Assembly: GCF_918378365.1 (NCBI RefSeq)
Contig: NZ_OU912926.1
Location: 2,666,001-2,730,000, forward strand
DNA from: Candidatus Nitrotoga arctica
Lineage (GTDB): Bacteria > Pseudomonadota > Gammaproteobacteria > Burkholderiales > Gallionellaceae
Length of the DNA: 64,000 nucleotides
Direction: 5' to 3'
Made by a program: the position numbers and the translations under genes. A model generated the notes under the pieces. The model did no database searches, was not told the DNA's origin, and saw only the letters and a list, made by a program, of their open reading frames with translations. Position 1 is the stretch's first letter. Each line of letters begins with the position of its first letter. This document shows positions 48,547 to 57,929 of this stretch, piece after piece.

Positions 48547-49329
48547 TTGTTTAAACTAATTGGTGCCTTATTAGGTTTTTATTTCTGGGGGTTTTTCGGG
48601 GCCTTTATTGGTTATTTACTAGGAAGCTTTATTGATCGTTATCAAGCTTATGGTATGGGCGGAGTTAACCCGCTTAGCCAATCTCAGCGCCAATCAGTAT
48701 TTCTTGAAACTGTTTTTATTTCAATGGGTAAACTGGCTAAAGCGGATGGCCATATCTCACAAGATGAAATTGATCATGTCGAACAGTTCATTCAAAAACT
48801 AGGAATGTCCGCTGAGCATAGGCAACAGGCCATCGCCCTTTTTAAGCAAGGAGCCGATGCAAATTTTGATATTAAGCCGAACTTAAATAAATTTATTGCC
48901 ATTTGTGGCAATACGAATGATTTAAAGCAAATGTTGCTGGTCTATCTCATAGTCATGGCTTTATCTGATGGGCATATTCATTCAGATGAAGAAATAATGC
49001 TAAAAGACATTGCCCGTTATTTTGGTTATGACGAGGCTGCATTTAAGCGAATGCTGGATATGGTTTTAAACCAGTCGCACTTTGCTGGAGGGCAAACATC
49101 TTCCGCCACCAGTTTGGACGATGCCTATAAAGCGCTGGGCGTGAGCAAGGAAAGTAGCGACCCAGAAATCAAACGCGCTTACCGCAAGTTAATGAGCCAA
49201 TATCACCCTGACAAGTTAATGGGCCAGGGTGTCCCTGAAGACATGATCGCTGTAGCAACTGAACAAGCAAAGGAAATACAGATTGCTTATAATTTAATTA
49301 CCAAGAGTCGAAAGAAAACGGGGACGTAA
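48547..49329 (+). CDS. djlA: DjlA-like membrane co-chaperone (TerB + J domain)
   Basis: A 260-residue protein. The N-terminal glycine-patterned TM segment (LIGALLGFYFWGFFGAFIGYLLG) is like DjlA's dimerising TM domain, followed by a TerB-like acidic helical domain with two ADGHIS/SDGHIHSDEE metal-binding-like motifs. A C-terminal J domain (DDAYKALGVSKESSDPEIKRAY) has the HPD tripeptide in SQYHPDKLMG that stimulates DnaK. Start TTG 48547 with GGAG 5 bases before it. It recruits DnaK to the inner membrane; isolated gene. Confidence 0.88.
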   Translation: MFKLIGALLGFYFWGFFGAFIGYLLGSFIDRYQAYGMGGVNPLSQSQRQSVFLETVFISMGKLAKADGHISQDEIDHVEQFIQKLGMSAEHRQQAIALFKQGADANFDIKPNLNKFIAICGNTNDLKQMLLVYLIVMALSDGHIHSDEEIMLKDIARYFGYDEAAFKRMLDMVLNQSHFAGGQTSSATSLDDAYKALGVSKESSDPEIKRAYRKLMSQYHPDKLMGQGVPEDMIAVATEQAKEIQIAYNLITKSRKKTGT

Positions 49330-49443
49330 ATAGTTTTATGCAAACGGTCGTATGGCACTTAGTAAATCATAATTAAACACGCCATTCGCCATTACCAGCG
49401 AATTCATTCGCTGTTTAAAATATCATTCTTTCTCTAGTACTAT

Positions 49444-49965
49444 TTATTCTTTCCTGCCATAAGTGACGAAATGATATTCCAATGCCTGGGGAGTTTCCTG
49501 ACTGCATGGCTCGCGCGCCAATTCCTGCCATAGTTTTTTATCAAATTCCGGAAAATGAGCATCACCTGTTACGTCTTGCCTGATTTCAGTGAGGTAGATC
49601 GTGTCCACTAACGGCATGGCCAATGCGTAGAGTTCAGCGCCACCGACAATAAAAATTTCATCATCCCCCGCACAAGCACTTATCGCATCTTCCAGCGAGT
49701 ACGCCATGATGCAGCCTTCAATCTTTAATGCGTGATTGCGTGTAACCACCACGGTAGTGCGACCGGGCAGGAGCTTACCGATAGAATCGAAAGTCTTGCG
49801 CCCCATAATAAGATGATGTCCCATGGTGAGCGATTTAAAACGTTTAAGATCCGCCGGGATATGCCAAGGCAGCCTGTTATTAAGCCCAATGGTACGATTA
49901 CGGGCCATCGCAACAATGATTGCCACCCTGCCCTTCCCCATTTCTTCCCTTTGTTCGTTCATCAT
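49444..49965 (-). CDS. folA: Dihydrofolate reductase
   Basis: A 173-residue enzyme reducing dihydrofolate with [35 protein letters not shown] holds the substrate-binding loop and the catalytic Asp, [10 protein letters not shown] the NADPH site, and [13 protein letters not shown] the GG motif. The N-terminus has about 12 residues before the usual family start (an ATG at 49941 is an alternative). Its start overlaps the thyA stop codon, so the two are co-translated: ThyA makes dihydrofolate and FolA recycles it. Confidence 0.96.
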   Translation of the reverse strand: MMNEQREEMGKGRVAIIVAMARNRTIGLNNRLPWHIPADLKRFKSLTMGHHLIMGRKTFDSIGKLLPGRTTVVVTRNHALKIEGCIMAYSLEDAISACAGDDEIFIVGGAELYALAMPLVDTIYLTEIRQDVTGDAHFPEFDKKLWQELAREPCSQETPQALEYHFVTYGRKE

Positions 49966-50756
49966 ACCGCCACGGTAGCCTTGATCGCCGGATACGGGTC
50001 ATACCCTTCCAGGCTAAAATCCTCAAACCTGAAGTCAAATATATTTTTCACATTGGGATTAAGGTGCATGACCGGAAGTAGTCGCGGCTCACGCGATAGT
50101 TGCAGCTCAGCCTGTTCCAGATGATTGAGGTACAGATGTGCATCCCCAAACGTATGAACCAAATCACCTGGTTTCAAGCCGCATACTTGCGCCATCATCA
50201 TGGTGAGCAACGCGTAGGATGCGATATTAAACGGCACACCCAGAAAAATATCCGCGCTACGCTGATACAGCTGGCAGGAAAGCTTGCCATCCGACACATA
50301 GAACTGGAACATGACATGACAAGGCGCCAGCGCCATTTGATCCAGCTCCCCTACATTCCAGGCGGAAACAATCAAGCGGCGTGAATCAGGATTACATTTA
50401 ATCTGTTCTATAACATCTGAAATCTGGTCAATGGTGAGACCGTCCCTTACTGTCCACGAGCGCCACTGTTTGCCATACACCGGACCAAGATTGCCATCCT
50501 CGTCCGCCCATTCATCCCAAATTCTGACTCCATTTTCCTTGAGATAGTGGATATTGGTATCGCCCTGCAAAAACCATAGCAACTCATGGATGATGGATTT
50601 CAAATGACATTTTTTGGTGGTGACCAGTGGAAAACCATGTTCCAGATTAAAGCGCATCTGATAACCAAAGATACTGATCGTGCCGGTTCCGGTGCGGTCG
50701 CTCTTCCTTGTGCCGTGATTCAGCACGTGCTTCAATAAATATAAATACTGGCGCAT
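49962..50756 (-). CDS. thyA: Thymidylate synthase
   Basis: A 264-residue enzyme converting dUMP to dTMP with methylenetetrahydrofolate. The active-site Cys is in [14 protein letters not shown], with conserved [50 protein letters not shown] and the C-terminal IKATVAV. Length equals E. coli ThyA. First gene of a thyA-folA operon. Promoters for it and the divergent aminopeptidase share about 70 bp. Confidence 0.97.
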   Translation of the reverse strand: MRQYLYLLKHVLNHGTRKSDRTGTGTISIFGYQMRFNLEHGFPLVTTKKCHLKSIIHELLWFLQGDTNIHYLKENGVRIWDEWADEDGNLGPVYGKQWRSWTVRDGLTIDQISDVIEQIKCNPDSRRLIVSAWNVGELDQMALAPCHVMFQFYVSDGKLSCQLYQRSADIFLGVPFNIASYALLTMMMAQVCGLKPGDLVHTFGDAHLYLNHLEQAELQLSREPRLLPVMHLNPNVKNIFDFRFEDFSLEGYDPYPAIKATVAV

Positions 50757-50827
50757 AAAGATTCAGGGAATTAGGTGATGACTGTTTGTATAATGCCAAA
50801 CAATACATAAAATTTATTGAGGAACAA

Positions 50828-52282
50828 ATGCTAGCACAACTTACTCTCTCCCTGACACCGCCCAAGAACCTGACTAATCAACATCTGCTGGTGCTGCTAC
50901 CGAAAGCCAAAACGCTACCCCAAGACTTGCCGCATAGCGACTTACTCAAGACAGTGCTGGCACGACGCAGCCTCAAGGTAGATGAACTGACTAACACGCC
51001 GGTTTCTGCTAATGCAGCTAATGGCGCGTTGATGGCCTGGACGATGCTGGATTTTTCCAAGGATGCTTTCGCCATCCAGACCCAAGTGCGCAAAGCCATG
51101 CAATTGCTTCTGGCAGAAAAGCCCAAAAGCATTGCCATTGTGGTGCTGGGTGATCCTGCGCAACGCAAGCTGGCTGCAGAGCTGGCTGTGTATGGTGCAT
51201 GGGTGAATAGCGCCCTATTGCCGGAACATAAGAAAAAAGACGAACGTAAACCGCTGCGAAAAATTGAACTATATGGTTTTGCCGACAAGCAAGCATTTGT
51301 ATCACTCAAGGCGCAGGCCGAAGGCAATTTCCTATGCCGCGAACTGACTGTGCTTCCGCCTAACGAGCTTACTCCAGCTCTATATCGGGCGCGAGTAAAG
51401 ATACTCGCGCAACAACATGGCTGGAAACATGTTGAGTTTGACCTTAAGAAACTGCGTAAATTGGGCGCGGGTGCTTTCGTGGCTGTGGCACAGGGCAGCG
51501 CTGACGAGGATGCCGCCATCGTACATCTGCGCTACACTCATCCGAAAGCCAAGCAAACCGTCGGGCTGGTAGGCAAGGGGATTTGCTTCGATACTGGCGG
51601 ACACAACCTGAAACCAGCCCGCTATATGCATGGCATGCACGAGGACATGAATGGGTCGGCCGTAGCACTCGGCATCTTGCTTGCCGCGTCACAGTGTAAG
51701 TTGGAGGTGAATATCGATTGCTGGCTGGCAATCGCACAAAACCACATCAGCCCCAAAGCGTATAAGCAAAACGATATTGTAATTGCGCTGAATGGCACCA
51801 CCATCGAAATTATTCACACCGATGCCGAAGGACGCATGGTACTAGCCGATACACTCACGCTGGCGGCACGTGCCAAACCAGATTTGATAATCGACTTCGC
51901 TACCCTGACTGGCAGCATGGCCGTGGCCTTAGGCGCGCGCTACAGCGGCGTGCTCGGTAACCGCGATGAACTTCTACAGCGTGCAGTCAGCGCAGGCAAG
52001 CAAAGCGGCGAACGCCTGTGCGCCTTCCCGCTGGATGACGACTATGAAGCTGCGCTAGATTCAAAAGTGGCTGACATCAAGCAATGCACGCTGGACGGCG
52101 AGGCCGATCACATCCTGGCCACCCGATTCCTAAAGCGCTTTGTCGAGGATACGCCCTGGTTGCATATCGATCTCTCCGCGAGCCGCTGCCCAGGAGGACT
52201 AGGCATCGTAGCAAGCGAAGTGACAGGATTTGGCGTGGCATGGGGGCTACGAATGCTGCTAGAAGGTTCGCTCTCAGTCTAG
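50828..52282 (+). CDS. M17 leucyl aminopeptidase family protein (PepA/PepB-like)
   Basis: A 484-residue cytosolic metallo-exopeptidase. The metal and catalytic motifs are complete: VGKGICFDTGGHNLKP (Lys, Asp) and HTDAEGRMVLADTLTLA (Asp, Glu, Arg). The ATG at 50828 with GAGGA 4 bases before is chosen over 50786, where the frame merely stays open; TATAAT at 50790-50795 is a likely -10. The stop TAG (52280-52282) coincides with the border of a MITE, but removing the MITE would still leave TAG, so the C-terminus appears native. Confidence 0.9.
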   Translation: MLAQLTLSLTPPKNLTNQHLLVLLPKAKTLPQDLPHSDLLKTVLARRSLKVDELTNTPVSANAANGALMAWTMLDFSKDAFAIQTQVRKAMQLLLAEKPKSIAIVVLGDPAQRKLAAELAVYGAWVNSALLPEHKKKDERKPLRKIELYGFADKQAFVSLKAQAEGNFLCRELTVLPPNELTPALYRARVKILAQQHGWKHVEFDLKKLRKLGAGAFVAVAQGSADEDAAIVHLRYTHPKAKQTVGLVGKGICFDTGGHNLKPARYMHGMHEDMNGSAVALGILLAASQCKLEVNIDCWLAIAQNHISPKAYKQNDIVIALNGTTIEIIHTDAEGRMVLADTLTLAARAKPDLIIDFATLTGSMAVALGARYSGVLGNRDELLQRAVSAGKQSGERLCAFPLDDDYEAALDSKVADIKQCTLDGEADHILATRFLKRFVEDTPWLHIDLSASRCPGGLGIVASEVTGFGVAWGLRMLLEGSLSV

Positions 52283-52383
52283 GGAGACGCTGATTAATTC
52301 AAAATTTCGCGGAATTTCGCACGTAACCAATTGATTTTAAAATTTGTTAACTTCTGAAACGCGAGTTAATCAGCGCTTCCCTA
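52280..52383. mobile_element. MITE (same family as 27588-27690, opposite orientation), copy 2, 104 bp
   Basis: Starts TAGGGAGACGCTGATTAA and ends TTAATCAGCGCTTCCCTA. Aligned to the minus strand of the copy at 27588-27690 it differs at only a handful of positions, including the inner sequence, so both derive from one element. TA borders suggest a TA target duplication, as made by IS630/mariner-type transposases. It fills the whole space between the aminopeptidase stop and a truncated PepSY gene. Confidence 0.88.
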
Positions 52384-52539
52384 GGAATCGATCTCGAAAG
52401 TGAAAGCGAGAACATTGCCCGTCAATCCCGCCACAGCAAGAAACAATGCCGTGACCAAGCCCGCGTAACGATGGATACGCACCCAGAAAAGCCGGTCAAA
52501 CCAGCTTTTCCAGAATGCCCGGCACGCCGGTAACGTCAT
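52381..52539 (-). pseudogene. PepSY-type iron-uptake membrane protein, N-terminal remnant
   Basis: Fifty-two residues beginning MTLPACRAFWKSWFDRLFWV, then RIHRYAGLVTALFLAVAGLT and GNVLAFTFEIDS, after which TAG falls at the MITE border. This is the first TM segment of PepSY_TM proteins (normally several hundred residues), which often follow FhuE/FpvA-type siderophore receptors. Here it begins one base after the receptor stop. The rest is missing, since the next sequence beyond the MITE is the oppositely oriented aminopeptidase. A deletion ending at or near the MITE is the likely cause. Confidence 0.8.
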
Positions 52540-52540
52540 G

Positions 52541-55027
52541 TCAGAAGTCGATGGTGGTCGACAACAGAATCGTGCGTGGTGCCGCGTAGGTTGCGATCTG
52601 GTACGAAGGAACGGTGTCCCAATAACGACGATCGGTCACATTTTCAACGCTGGCGCGAAAGATAACCGGCCGTCCATTGATTTTGATCGCGTAACGGGCA
52701 CCCACGTCGAGCCGTGCCCATGACGGCACCTTGATCGTGTTGTCTGCATTAAAGGCCTGAGACGATGCATATTGCAACCGCGCAGTAGCGGTCAGGCCCG
52801 GCATGCGCGAGAGGTCCCACTCGCTACCGAGCTTCACCACCCATTCGGGCGCGCCTGCGGCTTCCTTCCCGTCGAACTGACCATTTTGCGTTTTGGTCAG
52901 CTTGGCGTCCATCTAGGTTACGCCGCCCAGTATCCGTACACCGGGTGCAGCCTCACCGGCAAGCTGAAATTCCAGCCCGCGATACGCTGTTCTCCCGCCA
53001 CGAGGTAACGGTTAGATGCATTGAGAAAGCCGCTGGGTTTGCTGATCTGAAACGCGCTAAGGCTGGTGTAGAGTTTCCCCCAATCAATCTTGACGCCTGC
53101 TTCACCCTGCTTGGTGACAATAGGGGCGAATACTTCATTCGGGTTGACGGCAGTCGACAGAGCGACAGTACCTTGCGAAAGCGCCTCTACATAATTGGAA
53201 TACAGCGACACTGCATTGGTCACCTTGAAGACCAATCCGACAGCAGCCGTCGTTTTGCTTTTCAGGTAATCTGATTCAAATGCGCCAGTGGCCCAGTTAT
53301 AGGCGGTGACCTGAATCTCCTGGTAACGCACACCTAATGTCAACAAGATGCGCTCATCTAACATCGACAGCGTGTCGGCCAGCGCATAGCTGTTCATCCG
53401 TGTTGACGACAATTTCGTCAGCGGCTGGTTGAGGTCAAGATTTATCGGTTGGGGCAGGGTCACCGGTTGGTAGATATTGGAAGATGGCGAAGCGGCCAGT
53501 GTGGGCTGATAGTTGTGATATCGGAAGTGAATTGGGTCGCAGCAAGCACCATTTGATGCTTCACTGCACCCGTGGCAAAACGCAGGCGCATGTTGCCTTC
53601 CATGCTGCGGGTATCCGTATCGGACGCAAGCCCGCTTCCAAAGAAATCGACGTTGCCATTCGTGTTACTGAGAATTCCAAAGGGCGAGATCATGTCACGC
53701 TTCGAGCGCGAACCGCCATAGGCCATACCAAATGTAACATTGTCATTCGCGTCATAGTCTGCACGCACGACGCCAAAGATATTTTTCTTGTCCTGATATG
53801 ACCATTCCGGCCAGACGTTGTTACTGCCAGAAGGTGCGAGCGGCAATGCAGCGGCAGAGACAAAGAAATTACTTTTTGCTCCATCAATGCGTTGCCTGCT
53901 GACGCCGAAGTCACCGCTGACGCGCAAGCGCTGTCCGCGGTAATCAAGCCCGGCGGTGAATGTACTGGCGCGTTGCTTTTCATGATCGACCTGCGTATTG
54001 CCATCGCGGTGGGATGCATTGATGCGCACGCCGAATGAGTTATCCGGCCCGAAGGGCCGACCAAGATCCAGGTGACCACCAACATTTCCATCGCTGAGAT
54101 AAGACGTGGTGAATCGCGTCAGAGGGATGTCACCCGCTCTCTTAGGTACCAAGTTAATTGCCCCGCCCGCCGTACCTTTTGGGGCGCCGCCGTTGACAAG
54201 GGTGTTGGGGCCTTTTAGTACTTCGACGCGTTCGATGCCGTTAAGTAGGTTACCTTCCGCACTAGCAATCCCGTACAGGCCGTCAACGCCGATTTCCTCG
54301 CGATTGATGGCGAAACCACGGATGTAGAAATTATCGAAGTACCACGGGCCAGAGATTTGAATGGCAGCATCGTTGACCATGACGTCAGCGATGCTGCGCG
54401 CCTGCTGGTTGGTAATCAGTTCGGACGTATATGCAGTGACGTTGAACGGGATGTTCAGATTATTGATGTTACCGAGCATGCCGAGTCGCGCGCCGCGCGC
54501 CACCTGACCGCCGGCATAAGGCTTGGGCAGTCACCGGGCAGACGCGCACTGCTCCGCACCATCACTACGGGCAGCATGGCCTCGTCTTCTTTCGAGGCAG
54601 GAAATACGACCGACGCAGCGCGCAATATATAACCGCCATTCTCCAATTGCACCGATTGTAGTCCGGTACCCGTAAGCAAGGCAGCGAACGCAGCTTGTGT
54701 CATGTACTTTCCATTCAGTCCGGCGGTGGTCTTGTCAGCGGTCTGTTCAGCAGTGAAAGTCAGCAATACGTTGGCCGAGCTGGCCAGACTGCGCAGCGCG
54801 GGCGCCAAAGGACCGGCCGGTATATTGTAATTCTGTCCGGCACTCTGAAGTTGCTGAGCAGCAGCGGTCTGGGCCTGCGCGGGTACAGAAAACGCGACAT
54901 AGAGGGAAATGCTGCATATCGCCATCGAGACTGCATGTGCAACGGGCCTTAACATGAACGGCTGGCCCTCTATCCGTTTAGATTGATTGATACAGCGATG
55001 TTCCGCTCGGCGCTCGTTGTCTGGCAT
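52541..55027 (-). pseudogene. TonB-dependent siderophore receptor with STN domain, multiply disrupted
   Basis: One ancestral FpvA/FecA-type outer-membrane receptor is read in four pieces. Piece 1 (55027-54529) has a signal peptide and the STN signalling domain (YNIPAGPLAPALRSLASSAN). A lost base near 54529 shifts into piece 2, which holds the plug (LNIPFNVTAYTSELI...VEVLKGPNTLVNGG) and the first barrel strands. Frame changes again near 53500-53515, and again near 52980 (cgtatcgcggg for cgtaatcgcggg). In the last frame TAG at 52915-52913 replaces the expected Tyr of GGVTYMDAKLTKTQ. The C-terminus is intact, ending in the consensus Phe (STTIDF). Four or more lesions make function impossible. 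It originally imported a ferric siderophore and signalled to FecR. Confidence 0.9.
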
Positions 55028-55214
55028 AGTTTCCTCACAAGTTGGATGTTGAAAATAAAGTCCTCACTTGGTAGGTGCCGCGAGAAAGCGAATCGGGCAG
55101 ACGAAAACGAAAATTTCCTTAAAAAAATTGCAACACCGGCTCCGGCAGCGCTTGTGGATCGATAGTAGGATCGATTGGAGAGACGAAATCTACAGATAGA
55201 GCCGAAGCGACATG

Positions 55215-56249
55215 CTACTTCGTGGCTTCGACCATTACCCAGTAGCGGGTGCGAAACCGCACCTGCACCGGTAGCACGCTCGGCAGCGTAGCGAGGATGC
55301 GATCGGTGTTGTGCAACGGGAACACCACGGAGAAGCGCAGGTTGGCCACGGCCGGGGCGCAACGCACAAGACCCGGACGGTAGCGACCCAGCTCAACCAT
55401 GAAATCACCCAGGCGCACGTTGTCGGCCACGATCTGGCCGCGCGCCCAGGCAGAGTCCTGTTCGTCCAGGGCTACCGGAACGTCGAATGTGCTGCGCGTA
55501 AACCACATACGCTCGCCTGCCCGAAGCATCTGCGGCTGACCGCTGGCGTCAACCAGCGTAATCTCCACGGCGCTTTCCAGCACGGCCACGCTGGTATGGC
55601 CGGCCCACTGGCGCACGGCGAAACGGGTACCCAGGGCACGTATGCCGCCTTCGGCGGTTTCAACGATGAATGGTCGGAGATCAACCACGCCATCCGTCGC
55701 CGCGTGGGCGGTGACTATCATCACCTCGCCCGCCACCAGCCGCACCAACCTGCGATGCACATCAAAGTGCACATTGATAGCGCTACCGGTGTTAAGCGTG
55801 ACGCGGGTGCCGTCATCCAAAGTTACACTACGCTGCTCGCCGGTACCGGTATGGTGGTCGGCCGCCGCCTGTTGCCAAGTCTGCGTGCGCGAGGCGAGCA
55901 CGCCCGTAGTGCCGGTCACACCGCACCACAGCAACAAGTTGATGGCCTTACGGCGCCCAGGCGACTTCAGTTCGGCGGGCTTGGCATAAGGCGAGAGCGC
56001 CTTATAGGCCGCCTTCGGATCCATCACCTTAAGCCGACCGATGACGGCCTCAATATGCTTCCAGGCGCGCTCGTGATCCAAGTGGGCAGCACGCCATTGC
56101 TGCCAGCGCCGCCGATCCTCATCCGTCGCTTCGCCAGACATCAGCAGGGTCAGCCATTCGGCCGCCTGATCAGCAGTGGCGTCGCCGATCAACTGACCGC
56201 CTGCCATGGGCGGTGGGCGGATGCTATCAGTGGAACCAGACAGAGACAT
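55215..56249 (-). CDS. FecR-type anti-sigma/sigma-regulator protein
   Basis: A 344-residue regulator, apparently intact. The cytoplasmic N-terminal domain (DQAAEWLTLLMSGEATDEDRRRWQQWRA) binds the sigma factor, one TM segment follows (INLLLWCGVTGTTGVLAS), and the periplasmic FecR domain (SVTLDDGTRVTLNTGSAINVHFD, EVMIVTAHA, TRFAVRQW) would contact the receptor STN domain. It follows fecI by 18 bp. With the receptor broken, its signal input should be lost. Confidence 0.9.
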   Translation of the reverse strand: MSLSGSTDSIRPPPMAGGQLIGDATADQAAEWLTLLMSGEATDEDRRRWQQWRAAHLDHERAWKHIEAVIGRLKVMDPKAAYKALSPYAKPAELKSPGRRKAINLLLWCGVTGTTGVLASRTQTWQQAAADHHTGTGEQRSVTLDDGTRVTLNTGSAINVHFDVHRRLVRLVAGEVMIVTAHAATDGVVDLRPFIVETAEGGIRALGTRFAVRQWAGHTSVAVLESAVEITLVDASGQPQMLRAGERMWFTRSTFDVPVALDEQDSAWARGQIVADNVRLGDFMVELGRYRPGLVRCAPAVANLRFSVVFPLHNTDRILATLPSVLPVQVRFRTRYWVMVEATK

Positions 56250-56267
56250 GGATAGGGGCTGACTGCG

Positions 56268-56777
56268 CTATGCAGCGAGTACAAAAAAACACTGCCGGTT
56301 AGCGCGCATCAGATACTGCTTGACGGAGCTGGTAGACACAGCCAGGCGCTCGGCAATCTCGGCGTAACTCAGCTCTTCCAGATGCGCGAGCAGGAAAGCT
56401 TCCTTCACCTGCGATGGCAGACCGTCCAGAACGCGATCAAGTTGCTGCAGGGCTTCCAACGCGAGCAATTGAGCCTCAGGCGAGGGTGCCAATTCCTCCG
56501 GCATCTCGGCCAGCATTTCCAGATAACCGGTTTCGAGCAATTGACGGCGGTAACGATGCGCCATCAACCTGCGGGCGATGGTAACCAGGAAAGGGCGCGG
56601 TTCACGGATATTACCGGCTGCTCCCGCCGTGATTACGCTAACGAAGGTATCCTGCGCCAAATCGGCAGCGACAAAGGAGTCACCCAGCTTGCGGCGCAGC
56701 CAGCCCTGCAACCAACCATGATGGTCAGCGTACAAAATGTCGATCTGCTGATGTAATGCGATATTGGTGACGGCCAC
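56268..56777 (-). CDS. FecI-type ECF sigma factor
   Basis: A 169-residue extracytoplasmic-function sigma factor. Region 2 is LYADHHGWLQGWLRRKLGDS...ADLAQDTFVSVI, with the -10-recognition segment; region 4 is LPSQVKEAFLLAHLEELSYAEIAERL with its helix-turn-helix (VSTSSVKQYLMRA). It belongs to the iron-starvation subgroup by context: next to fecR and a siderophore receptor, with a Fur-like palindrome 54 bp upstream. The frame is intact, so the sigma factor could still be produced. Confidence 0.92.
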   Translation of the reverse strand: MAVTNIALHQQIDILYADHHGWLQGWLRRKLGDSFVAADLAQDTFVSVITAGAAGNIREPRPFLVTIARRLMAHRYRRQLLETGYLEMLAEMPEELAPSPEAQLLALEALQQLDRVLDGLPSQVKEAFLLAHLEELSYAEIAERLAVSTSSVKQYLMRANRQCFFVLAA

Positions 56778-57111
56778 GATCCCCTCCCGTGCTCAACGAC
56801 CGGACAGGAAGAGCAGGCGCCGAACAGAAATGATAACTGTTATCAGTTTATAGAATTCATTGCATAGATGCAAATTATGCTTTCAGGCGGACTACGCCTA
56901 AGGATTGCGCCGCATCGACAGCGGGCTTGATGCGCTTTATCTTAACCATGACGATATCTAGAAACTTCAATTCTAAGCGCGACTGAAGGGAAAAGCAGAA
57001 CGGATTTAGGAAGGCACCGACATACGGAAAATCTCATATTCTTTGGAGAAACTGACTGTGGCAAGCCTCAGTGAACGTCAGCCAATTTCAATGCTGACAT
57101 CAGCATAAAAT
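56778..57111. other. Intergenic region holding the fecI promoter
   Basis: Between fecI (leftward) and the cspA terminator. Apart from the Fur-like site at 56831-56845 no gene or repeat was found. Confidence 0.55.
56831..56845. promoter_or_regulatory. Fur-box-like palindrome upstream of fecI
   Basis: TGATAACTGTTATCA is a 7-1-7 inverted repeat close to the core of the Fur consensus (GATAATGATAATCATTATC). It lies 54 bp before the fecI start, the place expected for iron repression of the sigma-factor gene. Confidence 0.65.
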
Positions 57112-57145
57112 AAAAAAGCCCGGCATTTTCATGCCGGGCTTTTTT
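57112..57145 (-). terminator. Rho-independent terminator of cspA
   Basis: Strong 15-bp stem (AAAAAAGCCCGGCAT / ATGCCGGGCTTTTTT) with a 4-base loop, 19 bp after the cspA stop codon and ending in T6. It is symmetric enough to work in both directions. Confidence 0.92.
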
Positions 57146-57163
57146 GATCTAATCAAGAACCGA

Positions 57164-57367
57164 TTAAGGAGCCTGAATATTGGATGCTTGCTTACCTTTA
57201 GGGCCTTGTGTGACTTCAAAAGTAACCTTTTGGCCCTCTTGAAGAGACTTGAAGCCGCTCATGTTAATTGCTGAAAAGTGTGCAAACAAATCTTCGCTTC
57301 CATCATCGGGAGTGACAAATCCAAAACCTTTTGCGTCGTTAAACCATTTTACTGTACCAGTTGCCAT
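57164..57367 (-). CDS. cspA: Cold-shock protein (CspA family)
   Basis: A 67-residue single-domain RNA chaperone that melts mRNA structure. RNP1 is KGFGFVTP and RNP2 is DLFAHFSAI; start [17 protein letters not shown] is canonical. The frame stays open a further 41 codons, but ATG 57367 with GGAAG 9 bases upstream is the family start. The 560-bp gap upstream would hold the long 5' leader usual for cold-shock genes. Confidence 0.96.
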   Translation of the reverse strand: MATGTVKWFNDAKGFGFVTPDDGSEDLFAHFSAINMSGFKSLQEGQKVTFEVTQGPKGKQASNIQAP

Positions 57368-57929
57368 GTGAATTACTTCCTTAACTAAAAACGAGGAAAT
57401 CCCCCGCGAAACTATTTGAATCGAAGATTGCACATGGAAAAAACCAGTATCGCAAAAACTTTGAATCAAACGCCAGTCAACCTTATACACTTGTTAAGGG
57501 ATATTGTCAAAGTAATTCACAGTACATCTCAAATCCATGTATATACGCCCATGCTTTCGTTGACTGTACCAGTGAATACTCATACCTAAAAAATGCCAGT
57601 ACTTGTACTCCATGGTAAAAACCCAACAGATGAGGATACGAAAGACGTTTATATCGCTCCCTCCATGGATTTCATATTAACCCTGTCATAACTTGATCAA
57701 GTATACGTTCGATAACATCAAAAAAACCTCGTTTATACACCACTGCGCGAACAATATTACGCTTGATTGAAATCCGAACAAGCTTATGGCAATAACTGCC
57801 GCAAAACAAATTACGTCTAGTCGAAACGGAATTCATAAGTTTTCACCTTCAAACTCGGCAACATAGTTGATAATACCCACCACCCATGAAAATTATAAAT
57901 GTTTCAATCTCTGATTCAGATTTCTGCTT
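57368..57929. other. Divergent intergenic region, cspA leader and permease promoter
   Basis: No gene was recognised. The part nearest cspA is expected to be a long untranslated leader by family precedent. I could not define promoter elements with confidence. Confidence 0.45.
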
